Positions 14,716 through 24,831 of a stretch of DNA of 33,391 bases are shown piece by piece; position 1 is the first letter of the stretch, and every line of letters begins with the position of its first letter. The stretch is taken from assembly GCA_024743075.1 (NCBI GenBank), contig JANSXG010000017.1, forward strand, positions 1 to 33,391, read 5' to 3'. The position numbers and the translations under genes are program-made. Under the pieces are notes generated by a model. The model was not told the origin of the DNA. It worked only from the letters and a program-made list of their open reading frames with translations, and ran no database searches. This DNA is from a bacterium. GTDB taxonomy: Bacteria > Planctomycetota > Phycisphaerae > Phycisphaerales > UBA1924.

Positions 14716-16869
14716 GTGGAATTCGTCCGGATTTTGTTTCGCCAAAGTGTTGCTACGGCGTACTTTGGAAGCATGGCCAGTGCACGAATGCTCGCAAAGC
14801 TCGTGGCCACTGCCGGATCTGTTAGTGCCGGAGCAGTGACCACGCTCGAAGGCAAGACAAAGTCGACGACCGTCGGCTTGGGGATCGTCCCGAAATTGAT
14901 TCATCTCGTCGCTGACACGATCGTCGTTCACTCGGGGGTTTCCGATGGTGACCGCGAGCGCGCCGCCGCGTATCTCTCCCGCTTGGTCCGTCGGTACGGC
15001 ACACTCCGGCGCGCCCTCGATGCTTTGGCCAGAGGACGCCGCCGCCACGAACTGATCTCGTCGGAGAAGGCAAATTCGTGGCACCAGGCCATGACCGTCA
15101 CTTCCAGCGCGATCGAACCAACACTCCGGCGCCACGCCTCCCTGCTGGTCAGCGTGACCAAGTGGATGCACGATGCCGGCCCCGGCATCGCCGACGAACT
15201 CGACGCCTACGACGACTGGCTCGACGGCCCGCTCACGGATTTCGCCGACCAGGGCCTTGCCCCCGGCCGCGAGCAGTCGCCTGCGCCGGCGGCACCGGAT
15301 CCCGAGGAACTGGATACCGAGTACGCCGGCGGACGCGAGCACTCGTCAGCCGACCTTGCGCTCATCTGGCACACCGTATTCGAGGACAAGCGGCCCGCAG
15401 AGTTCCCCAGCGACAGAGAGTTCACCGGCGAGCAGGACGAGGCGATCTCGCGCCTGCGTCAGGACAGCGATCCGTACGCGAGGGTCGTGGCGGCAATCGC
15501 CACACGCGACTTCGGTCTCGCCGACAGTTTCCTCCCGCACCTCGAGGGAAACATCGACGACTCGCTGCTCGCGATGCTCCGCGGCCACCGCTACGAACTC
15601 GAAGGACGCTACGACGAGGCGCTCGAACAGTACCGCGCCGCATCGCCCTCGGACGACGACCCGGCCGGCCAGCGCGCGCTGGCGATGGCGATGCTCAAGT
15701 CCAAGCGAGGATCGGCGAAGGCCCGCTTCGGCGACTCCACACGCCTGCTGCGCCAGATGCTGACCAAAATCCCGAAGACGCACGTCGAAGCGGCGCGGAC
15801 CGCCGGCCTTCTCGGCTACGCGCTCCTGCACGCTCCCATCGGCGACCGCCTCGACAATCTCACGGAAGCCGTGGAACTGCTCGAAGGCGCGCTGCGAGTG
15901 CTCACGAAGGAGAAGTACCCCGGCTGGTGGGCCGAACTGAAACAGTTCCTGGCGTCCGCGCTGCTCGAACTTCCGGCATCCAGCCGCGATGCGCGCGAAG
16001 ATAATTTCGAGAAGGCGATCGAGTGCCTGACCGACGCGCTGAGTGTCTGGACGCGTGGTTCTTCTCCGGGCCACTGGGCCGCGGCGCAGTCGAGCCTCGG
16101 TCTCGCCTATGAGCGGCGCGCCGCCGGGGATCGGACCGAGAATCTCGAGCACGCCGTCAGTTGCTACTCTTCCGCGCTGATCGTGCGGCGACGCGAGACC
16201 CATCCGATCGGCTGGGCACGCCTGCAGATGCATCTGGGCCACGTCTGGCTCCAGTTCCCCAGCGGAGAACCTCGTCAGAACGCGGACCGGGCCATCGCCT
16301 GCTACGCCGCGGCACTGGAGATCTGGTCCCGCGAGTCCCGAAGGAGCGAATGGGCGACTGCGCAGAGCCACCTTGGCAGCGCGTGGGCCATGCTCCCGAC
16401 CGACGACCCCGAAGAGCGCACCGCCAACCTGCGACGCGCCATCGAAGCGTTCGAACGGGCGTTGGAGGTGCGGACGCCCCAGCGGGCTCCGAACGATTGG
16501 GCGGCGACCCGCTGCAACATGGGATCGGTGTACCTGCAACTCGCGGCGTCCGGGGATGCCGAAGCAGCCCGCCACGCCGCGTCTTGTTTCCTCGATGCGC
16601 TCAAGGTTCGAACCCGCGACCGGCAGCCCGTCGAGTGGGCCAAAACGCAGGCGAACCTCGGCCAGGCGTTCACCGGCATCGCAGAACTCAAGGCCAGTGA
16701 AAACATCTCACAGCAGTTGTGCCGTGCGGTGGAGTGCTTTGAGCACGCGCTCAAGGTGTTCGACGAGAACCGGTTCCCGAGCCAGCACGCCCATGTGCGA
16801 GCCCGTCTCGAAGCCGCGAGCAGCATGATGAACGGTCGCGGCGGCAATCTGAAACTCGCCGACGACTGA
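14716..16869 (+). CDS. TPR repeat protein with regularly spaced tryptophans
   Basis: 717 residues from GTG 14716 (GGGA upstream); ATG 14773 is an alternative. Residues 1-230 are Ala-rich and mixed helical with no domain I recognise. From about 280 on the protein is helical repeats. From about 400 to 690 six repeats carry the same core: Trp-Ala at the start, LG.A... in helix A, N...AI.CY..AL.V in helix B, then R.P before the next Trp. The Trp codons at 15928, 16075, 16213, 16351, 16498 and 16636 are 49, 46, 46, 49 and 46 codons apart. TPR arrays bind other proteins; no effector domain is attached. The gene starts 30 bases after the regulator, so co-transcription is likely. The partner is unknown. 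Confidence 0.85.
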   Translation: MEFVRILFRQSVATAYFGSMASARMLAKLVATAGSVSAGAVTTLEGKTKSTTVGLGIVPKLIHLVADTIVVHSGVSDGDRERAAAYLSRLVRRYGTLRRALDALARGRRRHELISSEKANSWHQAMTVTSSAIEPTLRRHASLLVSVTKWMHDAGPGIADELDAYDDWLDGPLTDFADQGLAPGREQSPAPAAPDPEELDTEYAGGREHSSADLALIWHTVFEDKRPAEFPSDREFTGEQDEAISRLRQDSDPYARVVAAIATRDFGLADSFLPHLEGNIDDSLLAMLRGHRYELEGRYDEALEQYRAASPSDDDPAGQRALAMAMLKSKRGSAKARFGDSTRLLRQMLTKIPKTHVEAARTAGLLGYALLHAPIGDRLDNLTEAVELLEGALRVLTKEKYPGWWAELKQFLASALLELPASSRDAREDNFEKAIECLTDALSVWTRGSSPGHWAAAQSSLGLAYERRAAGDRTENLEHAVSCYSSALIVRRRETHPIGWARLQMHLGHVWLQFPSGEPRQNADRAIACYAAALEIWSRESRRSEWATAQSHLGSAWAMLPTDDPEERTANLRRAIEAFERALEVRTPQRAPNDWAATRCNMGSVYLQLAASGDAEAARHAASCFLDALKVRTRDRQPVEWAKTQANLGQAFTGIAELKASENISQQLCRAVECFEHALKVFDENRFPSQHAHVRARLEAASSMMNGRGGNLKLADD

Positions 16870-16884
16870 GCGCCAGAGTTTCGA

Positions 16885-18608
<1,724 letters not shown>

Positions 18609-18624
18609 GACGGGTCCACCAGAT

Positions 18625-19134
18625 TCAGAGTTTGGGCTCGTCGTCGTCTTCCAGATCCGAAAGATCGAGATCGAAGAGGCTCGAACCGTCGTTGTCGTCG
18701 AGCAGCGAGCCCTTCATCGCCGGCGGACCGGAGTCTTCCATCATCGAACTGCCGCTGGCGCCCGGAGACCTGATGCCGGTCGACATGGTCGATCCGCCCG
18801 CGGCGTCGAGCGGCGGCTCGGGCTTCTCGACCTGCTTGGGAGCACCGTCGATCTGCACCGTGAGCAGGCAGCCGCCGATCCCGAGGACATCGCCGGGTGC
18901 GAGGGTGGCTTCTTCGATCTGCTGATAATTCTGATAGGTGCCGTTCGACGAACCGAGATCGCGTACCCGCAGCGTCGAGTTCTCTACGATCAGTTCGCAG
19001 TGGCGACGCGACACCGACGGGAGCGGGATTCGTACGCCAGCGTCGGAGGTCCGACCGACGACGTGGGTGCCGGGCTTGAGCGGCACGTCCCGACGTGAAC
19101 CATCTTCGGTAAACACAACGAGGTTAACGGTCAC
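18625..19134 (-). CDS. FHA-domain protein with acidic tail
   Basis: 169 residues. The FHA domain (about 8-95) has GRTSDAGVRIPLPSVSRRHC with the conserved GR and SRRH, then DLGSSNGTY. These residues bind phosphothreonine peptides. The remaining ~70 residues are low-complexity Gly/Ser/Met and end in a strongly acidic stretch (LFDLDLSDLEDDDEP). Probably a phospho-dependent scaffold; no kinase gene is nearby. GTG start with AAGGAT upstream. It is divergent from hemW across a 96-base gap. Confidence 0.92.
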   Translation of the reverse strand: MTVNLVVFTEDGSRRDVPLKPGTHVVGRTSDAGVRIPLPSVSRRHCELIVENSTLRVRDLGSSNGTYQNYQQIEEATLAPGDVLGIGGCLLTVQIDGAPKQVEKPEPPLDAAGGSTMSTGIRSPGASGSSMMEDSGPPAMKGSLLDDNDGSSLFDLDLSDLEDDDEPKL

Positions 19135-19230
19135 TGGGCGGGTATCCTTCGAAAGAATGCTGGCCGAGGCTGTCCACGGTCACTCTTCGGACGATCGGGC
19201 TGGACGGTTCGGAAAGGTGCTTGCGTTTTC

Positions 19231-20475
19231 GTGAATCAGACTACTGGCATCACGGTAGGGGGGCAACGAGCCGACGCGAGGATCGCCCTGACGAGCCCGG
19301 ACGTCGACGCCCGCTCGCTCTACGTTCATGTCCCATTCTGCTTCCACAAGTGCCATTACTGCGATTTCTACAGTTTCGTGGACTCTCGTGACCGACAGGC
19401 CGAATTCGTCCAGGCACTGGAGGTCGAACTGAAAGCCATGTCACCGGCCGCCGGGCGACTGCAGACGATTTTTGTCGGAGGCGGCACGCCGAGTCTGCTC
19501 CGCCCCGAACTCTGGCGCCGGCTGCTCCAAACGCTCGGCGACCGGTTCGATCTGTCGCAACTGGCGGAGTTCACGGTCGAGTGCAATCCGGAAACCGTCA
19601 CCCGCGAACTCGCCGAGGTGCTCCGCGAGGGAGGTGTTACCCGAGCGTCGGTGGGGGCCCAGAGCTTCGACGCCCGCCATCTGAAGACGCTCGAGCGATG
19701 GCACGACCCGGCCAACGTCGAGCGCTCGCTCGAGTTTCTGCGCGATGCCGGCATCGCGCGACGCTCGGTAGACCTCATCTTCGGAATCCCCGGCCAGACC
19801 CTCGCCGAGTGGGAAGCCGATCTTGACACCGCGCTCGGGCTTCTCGACGGTGAAGGTATCGAGCACGTTTCCGCGTACGCTCTGACCTATGAGCAGGGCA
19901 CCGCAATGACCAAGAAGCTCGAACTCGGCCGCCTCGACGCGATCGATGAAGACACCGAGGTCGGGATGCAACTGTTGACATGGTCGAAGCTCGCGGAGCG
20001 CGGCTTCGGGCGCTACGAGGTGTCCAACTTCGCGCGCGCCGGCGCGGAATGCCTGCACAACCTCGCGTACTGGCGACAGGAGCAGTGGCTCGCCGCCGGG
20101 CCGTCCGCATCGGGACACGCCAGAGGCTTTCGATGGAAGAATGTCCCTCGACTCACGGATTGGATGGAATCCGTCCGCACCTCAGACGGCTGGTCGAGCG
20201 TCGTGGATCTGGAGACGCCAAACGCCCCGCGCGCGCTGGCGGAGCGCATCATGACCGGGCTGCGACTGCGCGAAGGGCTTGATCTGAACGCGCTGCAGGA
20301 ACAGGCTGGCACATTCGGCGCCGGCGATCCGCTTCGCCGTGAGATTGACCGGTTCGTTCAGAGCGGCGATCTGGAAATCGCCGCGGACGCGCGCCTGAGA
20401 CTCGCTGAGCGGGGCTGGCTCTTCGCCGACGGCATCGCTGCGGCGCTTATGGGCTCGCTGTCGCCTCGTCCGTAA
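19231..20475 (+). CDS. hemW: HemW-type radical SAM heme chaperone
   Basis: 414 residues, GTG start. Radical SAM cysteines C37-x3-C41-x2-C44 in PFCFHKCHYCDF bind the [4Fe-4S] cluster. FVGGGTPSLL, TVECNPE, GAQSFD and DLIFGIPGQT are the conserved SAM-binding and barrel blocks. The C-terminal part holds the HemW region (YEVSNFARAGAECLHN, then a winged-helix-like tail). The Cys pattern and overall order fit HemW, which inserts heme into respiratory proteins, rather than true HemN coproporphyrinogen dehydrogenase, which has an extra N-terminal segment and a different Cys context. The ~25-residue lead before the core may be longer than real. The 3' end overlaps the convergent hydrolase gene by 29 bases. 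Confidence 0.93.
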   Translation: MNQTTGITVGGQRADARIALTSPDVDARSLYVHVPFCFHKCHYCDFYSFVDSRDRQAEFVQALEVELKAMSPAAGRLQTIFVGGGTPSLLRPELWRRLLQTLGDRFDLSQLAEFTVECNPETVTRELAEVLREGGVTRASVGAQSFDARHLKTLERWHDPANVERSLEFLRDAGIARRSVDLIFGIPGQTLAEWEADLDTALGLLDGEGIEHVSAYALTYEQGTAMTKKLELGRLDAIDEDTEVGMQLLTWSKLAERGFGRYEVSNFARAGAECLHNLAYWRQEQWLAAGPSASGHARGFRWKNVPRLTDWMESVRTSDGWSSVVDLETPNAPRALAERIMTGLRLREGLDLNALQEQAGTFGAGDPLRREIDRFVQSGDLEIAADARLRLAERGWLFADGIAAALMGSLSPRP

Positions 20476-21919
20476 CGGACGCGGTCGGGAGTTCGCCTTC
20501 CGCCAAGAGCGCAAAGATGCCCAACGCAATGTGGATCATCCGGTCATCATCGACCATCGCATCGGAGTTGTTCCAACCCAGCGACACCAACCATTGGTTG
20601 CCGGCGGCATCTTCAGCGAGATACGTCAGGTTCAACACGCCGGGCTCGGAACCGCCCTTGAAGGCGACTTTCGGCCAGACCCTGTCGTCGAGATTGATAC
20701 CGTCGTTGATTCGCAAGGCGTGCGAGAGCGGCTTCATGCCCGGTCGCTGCTCCAGCCGGCGCAACTCGAGCATGGTCCGCCCGAGTTCGCGAGCGCTGGC
20801 GAACCATTCGACGGCGTCGATCGCGATCGGGCCGTCCTGTTGCCATCTCATCGCGAGTGGGATGCTGATGACGGCGTTCTGGAACGCGTCGGAATCGAGG
20901 ACCGCCTGACGCTCTTCCGGCGTCTGGGCAGCGATGTACGCTCGGAGCACTTCGTCCGGTGCGCCGCGCTTGAGCTTGAAGAACTGGCCGGTCGAGAGGA
21001 AAGGCTGGTTCTGCGAGGGCTCATCGTGAACGCGCGACATAAACTCGATGATCCGGTCGCGCCCGACCCGCTCGATCAGGTGGTCCGTCGCCGGGTTGTC
21101 GCTGACAGAAATCATCACATCCGCGAACCGGCTGAGCGGGAACTCCGGATCCGCTCCCATGCCCTCCCTGTTGGCCTGCATTCGGAGTTCGCCGATCGGC
21201 ATGGTCTTGATGGCAAAGTCCAACGCGAGCGGCTCTTCCCAACTGGCCCCACCGTCATGGACGAGTTCCGCGAGGGCACCGAGGACCCAGAGCTTGAATG
21301 CCGAGCCGATGCCGAGGCGGTGGTCGGGATTGATGGCGTAGACGGGCGCGGGTGCGGCTCCATCCGCCGAGGCGACGAGGACCGACAGGTCGCCGGGCAA
21401 CTTCTTCAACGCCGCGTCGACCTCCGCCCACGACTGCGGGATATCCCCGCTGTTCGGCGCAGGCGTGATCAGAAGTCCGTCGATGAGGCCGGTTCCCGGA
21501 TCGATCGAGAGTTGAAGCAGAAACAGCTTCCCGGTCGCCTCCGCCTTGAGGATCGCACGGAGGGCGTGATCCGACGCCCCTTCCTCGATTGAAACCAGCG
21601 TCGCCTCGCCGGAACCGAAGATCGCCGAGTGTCCGGAGCGAAGAGCGGCGGTGGACTTCGGGTCCGGCATCGAACCCGGCAGTTGCTTCACAAACTCGGG
21701 AGCAAAGCGTTCGGTCTCAGGCTCCCCGATCCGTCCGCTAAGCGCCTCGAGTAGCCAGCCGAGCGTTTTGCCTGCCGCGGTGTCCGGGGTAAGCACCGGC
21801 TCCGGCGGGCCGGTTTGGTCCGTCGCTTTGATACCTACGCACACCGACGGCACAGTCAGTCCGACCAGAACAGACGCGAGCGCCCAGCACCACCACCGAC
21901 CCGTTCGACGACTCATCAC
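20447..21919 (-). CDS. Exported serine hydrolase, class A beta-lactamase-like
   Basis: 490 residues. A signal peptide (about 5-30) sends it to the envelope. Residues 45-160 form a small alpha/beta domain (KTLGWLLEALSGR, then GKLFLLQLSID) resembling the N-terminal domain of LpqF/ORF12-type proteins. From about 165 the beta-lactamase fold shows S206-x-x-K209 (SAFK), S273-D-N275 and a K421-G-G triad. All three catalytic motifs are present, with KGG where beta-lactamases usually have KTG. No clear Glu166 omega-loop motif is seen, so penicillin-binding, esterase or peptidase activity is as likely as antibiotic hydrolysis. Its stop lies inside the end of hemW on the other strand. Confidence 0.85.
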   Translation of the reverse strand: MMSRRTGRWWCWALASVLVGLTVPSVCVGIKATDQTGPPEPVLTPDTAAGKTLGWLLEALSGRIGEPETERFAPEFVKQLPGSMPDPKSTAALRSGHSAIFGSGEATLVSIEEGASDHALRAILKAEATGKLFLLQLSIDPGTGLIDGLLITPAPNSGDIPQSWAEVDAALKKLPGDLSVLVASADGAAPAPVYAINPDHRLGIGSAFKLWVLGALAELVHDGGASWEEPLALDFAIKTMPIGELRMQANREGMGADPEFPLSRFADVMISVSDNPATDHLIERVGRDRIIEFMSRVHDEPSQNQPFLSTGQFFKLKRGAPDEVLRAYIAAQTPEERQAVLDSDAFQNAVISIPLAMRWQQDGPIAIDAVEWFASARELGRTMLELRRLEQRPGMKPLSHALRINDGINLDDRVWPKVAFKGGSEPGVLNLTYLAEDAAGNQWLVSLGWNNSDAMVDDDRMIHIALGIFALLAEGELPTASVTDEATASP

Positions 21920-21952
21920 GATTCCTCCTCTGCACGGTGGGCGCGAGCCATG

Positions 21953-21976
21953 AAAAAACCCGACGAGCGCCGGGTT
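21953..21976 (-). terminator. Intrinsic terminator of rpmA
   Basis: On the minus strand AACCCG and CGGGTT form a stem around an eight-base loop, directly followed by six T. It lies about 40 bases after the rpmA stop codon. Confidence 0.85.
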
Positions 21977-22014
21977 GATCGTACAGTCAAATGTTTCGAA
22001 CGCTGCGACAGGGT

Positions 22015-22314
22015 TCAGGCGCTCGCGGCCTTGCCCTCGGGCAACTTCACGTAGAAGGGCACCGGGACGGACTCGTCAGACGGGAAAACGTGCACCTTGC
22101 GTCCGTTCCAAACGACCGTTCCGGCGATCTTGGCGAACAGGGTGTCGTCGTTGCCGCGACCGACCATATAGCCGGGGTTCCAGTGCGTGCCGCACTGGCG
22201 GGCGATGATCGAACCGGCCTTCGCGGTTTCGCCGCCGTAGAGCTTCACACCGCGGTACTGCGGGTTGGAGTCACGACCGTTCTTGGATGAACCTTGGCCT
22301 TTCTTGTGAGCCAT
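22015..22314 (-). CDS. rpmA: 50S ribosomal protein L27
   Basis: 99 residues, a little longer than the usual ~85. The conserved N-terminus [17 protein letters not shown], the RGVKLYGGE and QCGTHWNPG blocks, and the [11 protein letters not shown] region identify L27, whose N-terminal tail reaches the peptidyl-transferase centre. GAGGGA precedes the ATG. In most bacteria rplU (L21) lies directly upstream and obg nearby; neither is present here, so rpmA is a single-gene unit with its own promoter and terminator. Confidence 0.98.
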   Translation of the reverse strand: MAHKKGQGSSKNGRDSNPQYRGVKLYGGETAKAGSIIARQCGTHWNPGYMVGRGNDDTLFAKIAGTVVWNGRKVHVFPSDESVPVPFYVKLPEGKAASA

Positions 22315-22377
22315 GGCGATTCCCTCTAATCAGAAAGGTGATGCGGTGTCCGCCCGATGTCGTCGGGAGGGCCGAAC

Positions 22378-22406
22378 AGAGTAGCGAGCAGGACGTCGCC
22401 TGTAAA
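22378..22406 (-). promoter_or_regulatory. Promoter of rpmA
   Basis: Minus strand: TTTACA (22406-22401), a 17-base spacer, TACTCT (22383-22378), about 64 bases before the rpmA start. Spacing is ideal and both boxes are close to the sigma-70 consensus. It fits a stand-alone ribosomal protein gene. Confidence 0.55.
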
Positions 22407-22436
22407 GCGGCTAACCGGTCGATCTGGACGACCTGA

Positions 22437-23084
22437 TCAGCGCATGATCCAACGATCGACGGTTCGGCGGAACGGCTGGTCCGATGTCGCGTCGATGTTG
22501 CCCGGGGTGGCGTGACGCAGCATCCGCGTTTTGCGAAGGACGACCACTTCGCCGTTGTCCGGGCGGACGAACTGCTTGGTCTCGCCGGAGAAGCCCGAGG
22601 CGTAAACGGTGACTTCATCGACCTTGAGGTCGGTCGCGGGCCAAATGATGACGCCCTCGCGGGCGTTCTCAGGGCCCTGCAGGATCGGCCCAAGCATCGA
22701 GATCTCGTCCTCGAGCAGCTCGTTCTGGAAGCGGGCGATGATGGTCCGCGTGACTTCGCGAGGCACGTTCGAGCCGCCGGAGCGGATCACTTCCCCCTCT
22801 TCGGTCGCGAGTTCGAAACGCGGCGCGAGGAATCGGTCTTCCCCACTGTTGTTCTCCACATAGTACGGCATGTAAAAGAACGCCCGCGGGCCGACGCCTT
22901 CGACATCGACCGTGGTCACACGCAGCGGGCCCGGACGCAGGTCGAATTCCCAGCGGCTGGGGATGGCGTCGGGTTGGGGAGCGGCGATCGCCGGGCTGAG
23001 GGCAAGGCCACCGAAGACAACGGTCAGGACCGCCAGAACTGTGGCGCGAAGGGTGTTCTGCATCTTCATCTGGGCTCGGTTCAA
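22437..23084 (-). CDS. Exported protein of unknown function
   Basis: 215 residues. Start is TTG at 23084 with GGGAG six bases upstream; an ATG at 23069 is the alternative. The signal peptide ends near SPAIA|AP. The mature part reads as a beta-rich domain: RWEFDLRPGPLRV, AFFYMPYYVENNSGEDRFLAPRFEL, VPREVTRTIIARFQ and EGVIIWPATDL, then FVRPDNGEVVVLRKTRMLRH. The phrase about non-lipid 'ENNSGEDRFLAPRFEL' resembles planctomycete exported proteins that describe unmodified surface or filament components, but I do not recognise a named family. It lies upstream of rpmA on the same strand but is separated by the rpmA promoter. Confidence 0.7.
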   Translation of the reverse strand: MNRAQMKMQNTLRATVLAVLTVVFGGLALSPAIAAPQPDAIPSRWEFDLRPGPLRVTTVDVEGVGPRAFFYMPYYVENNSGEDRFLAPRFELATEEGEVIRSGGSNVPREVTRTIIARFQNELLEDEISMLGPILQGPENAREGVIIWPATDLKVDEVTVYASGFSGETKQFVRPDNGEVVVLRKTRMLRHATPGNIDATSDQPFRRTVDRWIMR

Positions 23085-23327
23085 AGCGATCTCCCGGTTG
23101 GTGCGGATGAACGGCCAGTGTAGACCGGAACCCGATGGCTCGCGAGTCGGGACTGGATCCCGGCCGGGCCAAGTTTCGGACTCCTACCGCATTTCGTGCT
23201 TCTCATACGCCGGAATCCGATCTACTGTTGCATCAGCCCGGGACTCTTTCGAAGAGTCAACCCCGCATCAGTCTGGGAATTATCGGGCGTCGAACCCGTT
23301 GAACTGCCTTTGGAGACCCGAGCGAAC

Positions 23328-24356
23328 ATGAGCCAGGCCGCCGCCAAACCGCCGGGTGCTGTGGAAGGGCCCGACGGGTACGAGATCCGCAAGGTGGACG
23401 CGCCCGCCCGCCTCGCGGCCGCGCAGCGCCTTGCCGAGGCTTCGGCCCAGGGCGACAGGGATGCCGGGAAGCGGTTTCTCGGGGCCGCGAGAACCCACGG
23501 AATCGATCTAGAGCACTTCTGGTCCAGCTGCGATCCGGAAACGGGGCGTGTCCGAGAGGTGGCGCTCGGCGTCCGAGGATCCGGGCGAACCGCGATGTGC
23601 TTCACGTCGCAGCCCGCGACCCGAGCCGCCGAAGAGGAGCTTGGCCGAGTCATCGACGCCGCCTGCGAGGATTTTGGCTCCAGGGGCCGCGAAGCGGACG
23701 TTCGTCTGGCTCAGACGCTGCTCAATCCGGGCGAACGCTCGGCGGCGAGAGCGTTCGCCCATGGCGGTTTCCACGAGTTGGCGCGACTCGCGTACATGGC
23801 ACGCCCCGTTCCGACGCCGAGTGAGTTCGAAGACTTCGAGCCATGGCAGTTGCCGGAGGGGATCTCCGCACGATCGCTTGCAACGCTCGGCCCGGACCTT
23901 CCCGAGACGAGCGAGCGCCTGGTGCTCGCCCTGAGTCGGAGTTACGAGCAGACGATGGATTGCCCTGAACTCTGCACTCTTCGGACACCGGAAGATGTCC
24001 TGGACAGCCACAAATCGGTTCGCAAGTTCGATCCGCGCTGGTGGTGGCTCATCGAGTTGGACGGAGAACCGGAAGGCGCGATGCTGTTCACCGCTTGCCC
24101 CGATTCAGGCGGCGTGGAACTTGTTTATCTGGGCATTTCTCCGCGCCTTCGTGGTCGGAGCCTGGGACGGACGCTTATGCGCAGCGGGATGCGAGATCTG
24201 TCCTTCGGTCTGCCGCGCGGCCGCGCCCGCGAGCGCGCGCGGCTGACCTGCGCCGTCGACTTGAACAACGAGCCGGCGCGTCGCCTGTATCGGGGGCTTG
24301 GCTTTCAAATGACTGCCGAACGGGTCGCGATGGTGCGCGCCATCGGAGCGCGCTGA
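23328..24356 (+). CDS. GNAT-family N-acetyltransferase, two-part
   Basis: 342 residues from ATG 23328; an upstream in-frame extension is discounted because GGAG sits before this ATG and the extension is unlike the rest. The C-terminal half (about 185-340) is a GNAT domain with the acetyl-CoA motif VELVYLGISPRLRGRSLGRT and the late block NNEPARRLYRGLGF. The N-terminal half has traces of a second, degenerate GNAT fold (LLNPGERSAARAFAHGGFHE, then ARLAYMAR), a layout like mycothiol synthase MshD, though the substrate here is unknown. It is transcribed toward dnaA. Confidence 0.85.
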   Translation: MSQAAAKPPGAVEGPDGYEIRKVDAPARLAAAQRLAEASAQGDRDAGKRFLGAARTHGIDLEHFWSSCDPETGRVREVALGVRGSGRTAMCFTSQPATRAAEEELGRVIDAACEDFGSRGREADVRLAQTLLNPGERSAARAFAHGGFHELARLAYMARPVPTPSEFEDFEPWQLPEGISARSLATLGPDLPETSERLVLALSRSYEQTMDCPELCTLRTPEDVLDSHKSVRKFDPRWWWLIELDGEPEGAMLFTACPDSGGVELVYLGISPRLRGRSLGRTLMRSGMRDLSFGLPRGRARERARLTCAVDLNNEPARRLYRGLGFQMTAERVAMVRAIGAR

Positions 24357-24831
24357 AGGTCGTTTGGAGTTTGAGCGGATCACAAAAATACACTGCATTT
24401 CTCGATGTTTTTGGTGTGTTCCGGAAACTATCCACCGATTGTGCAGCATTCCACGGTCCGGTGTGCGTAACCCGATGGCGATAATTTCTGCTTTGATTTC
24501 CTACGGTTTTCGCGGCGCGCACAAAAAGTCGAAACATTCCCCCTTGTGCTGCCTCGCGCCTTCGGTACTTTGTGCGGACCGGCCACTGACGGCCGACAGA
24601 CCGGAACGCTGATCGACGCATGTGTGCTCGCGTCGGAGAGCAGCGGCCCGGCCGACCTGTGCCCCTCCTCGAACATGCCGTAACAGGCAGTGTCAGGGAT
24701 CGTGCATCGATCTCGCGCGGTGGGTGTGCTCATGGTTCGGCAGGTCTGATCGGGAACGGATTCGCGTCAACTCGACCGACCCTTTGCGCGGAAGATCGGC
24801 CTTCGCCGGTTCCGCAACGCGAGGTGGAACC
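24357..24831 (+). other. dnaA upstream region, weak replication-origin candidate
   Basis: 475 bases without a supported gene. The first ~190 (to about 24545) are clearly richer in A+T than the surroundings, with runs such as CACAAAAATACA and GATAATTTC. Two degenerate DnaA-box-like 9-mers are visible: CTATCCACC (24428-24436, two mismatches to TTATCCACA) and, on the minus strand, TTACGCACA (24462-24470). No perfect box or clustered array is seen. The region certainly holds the dnaA promoter and leader; an origin is only a possibility. Confidence 0.3.
24544..24571 (+). promoter_or_regulatory. Possible dnaA promoter
   Basis: TTGTGC, a 16-base spacer and TACTTT, about 260 bases before the dnaA start. 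Spacing is slightly short and the leader long, so this is one of several possible promoters. Confidence 0.22.
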
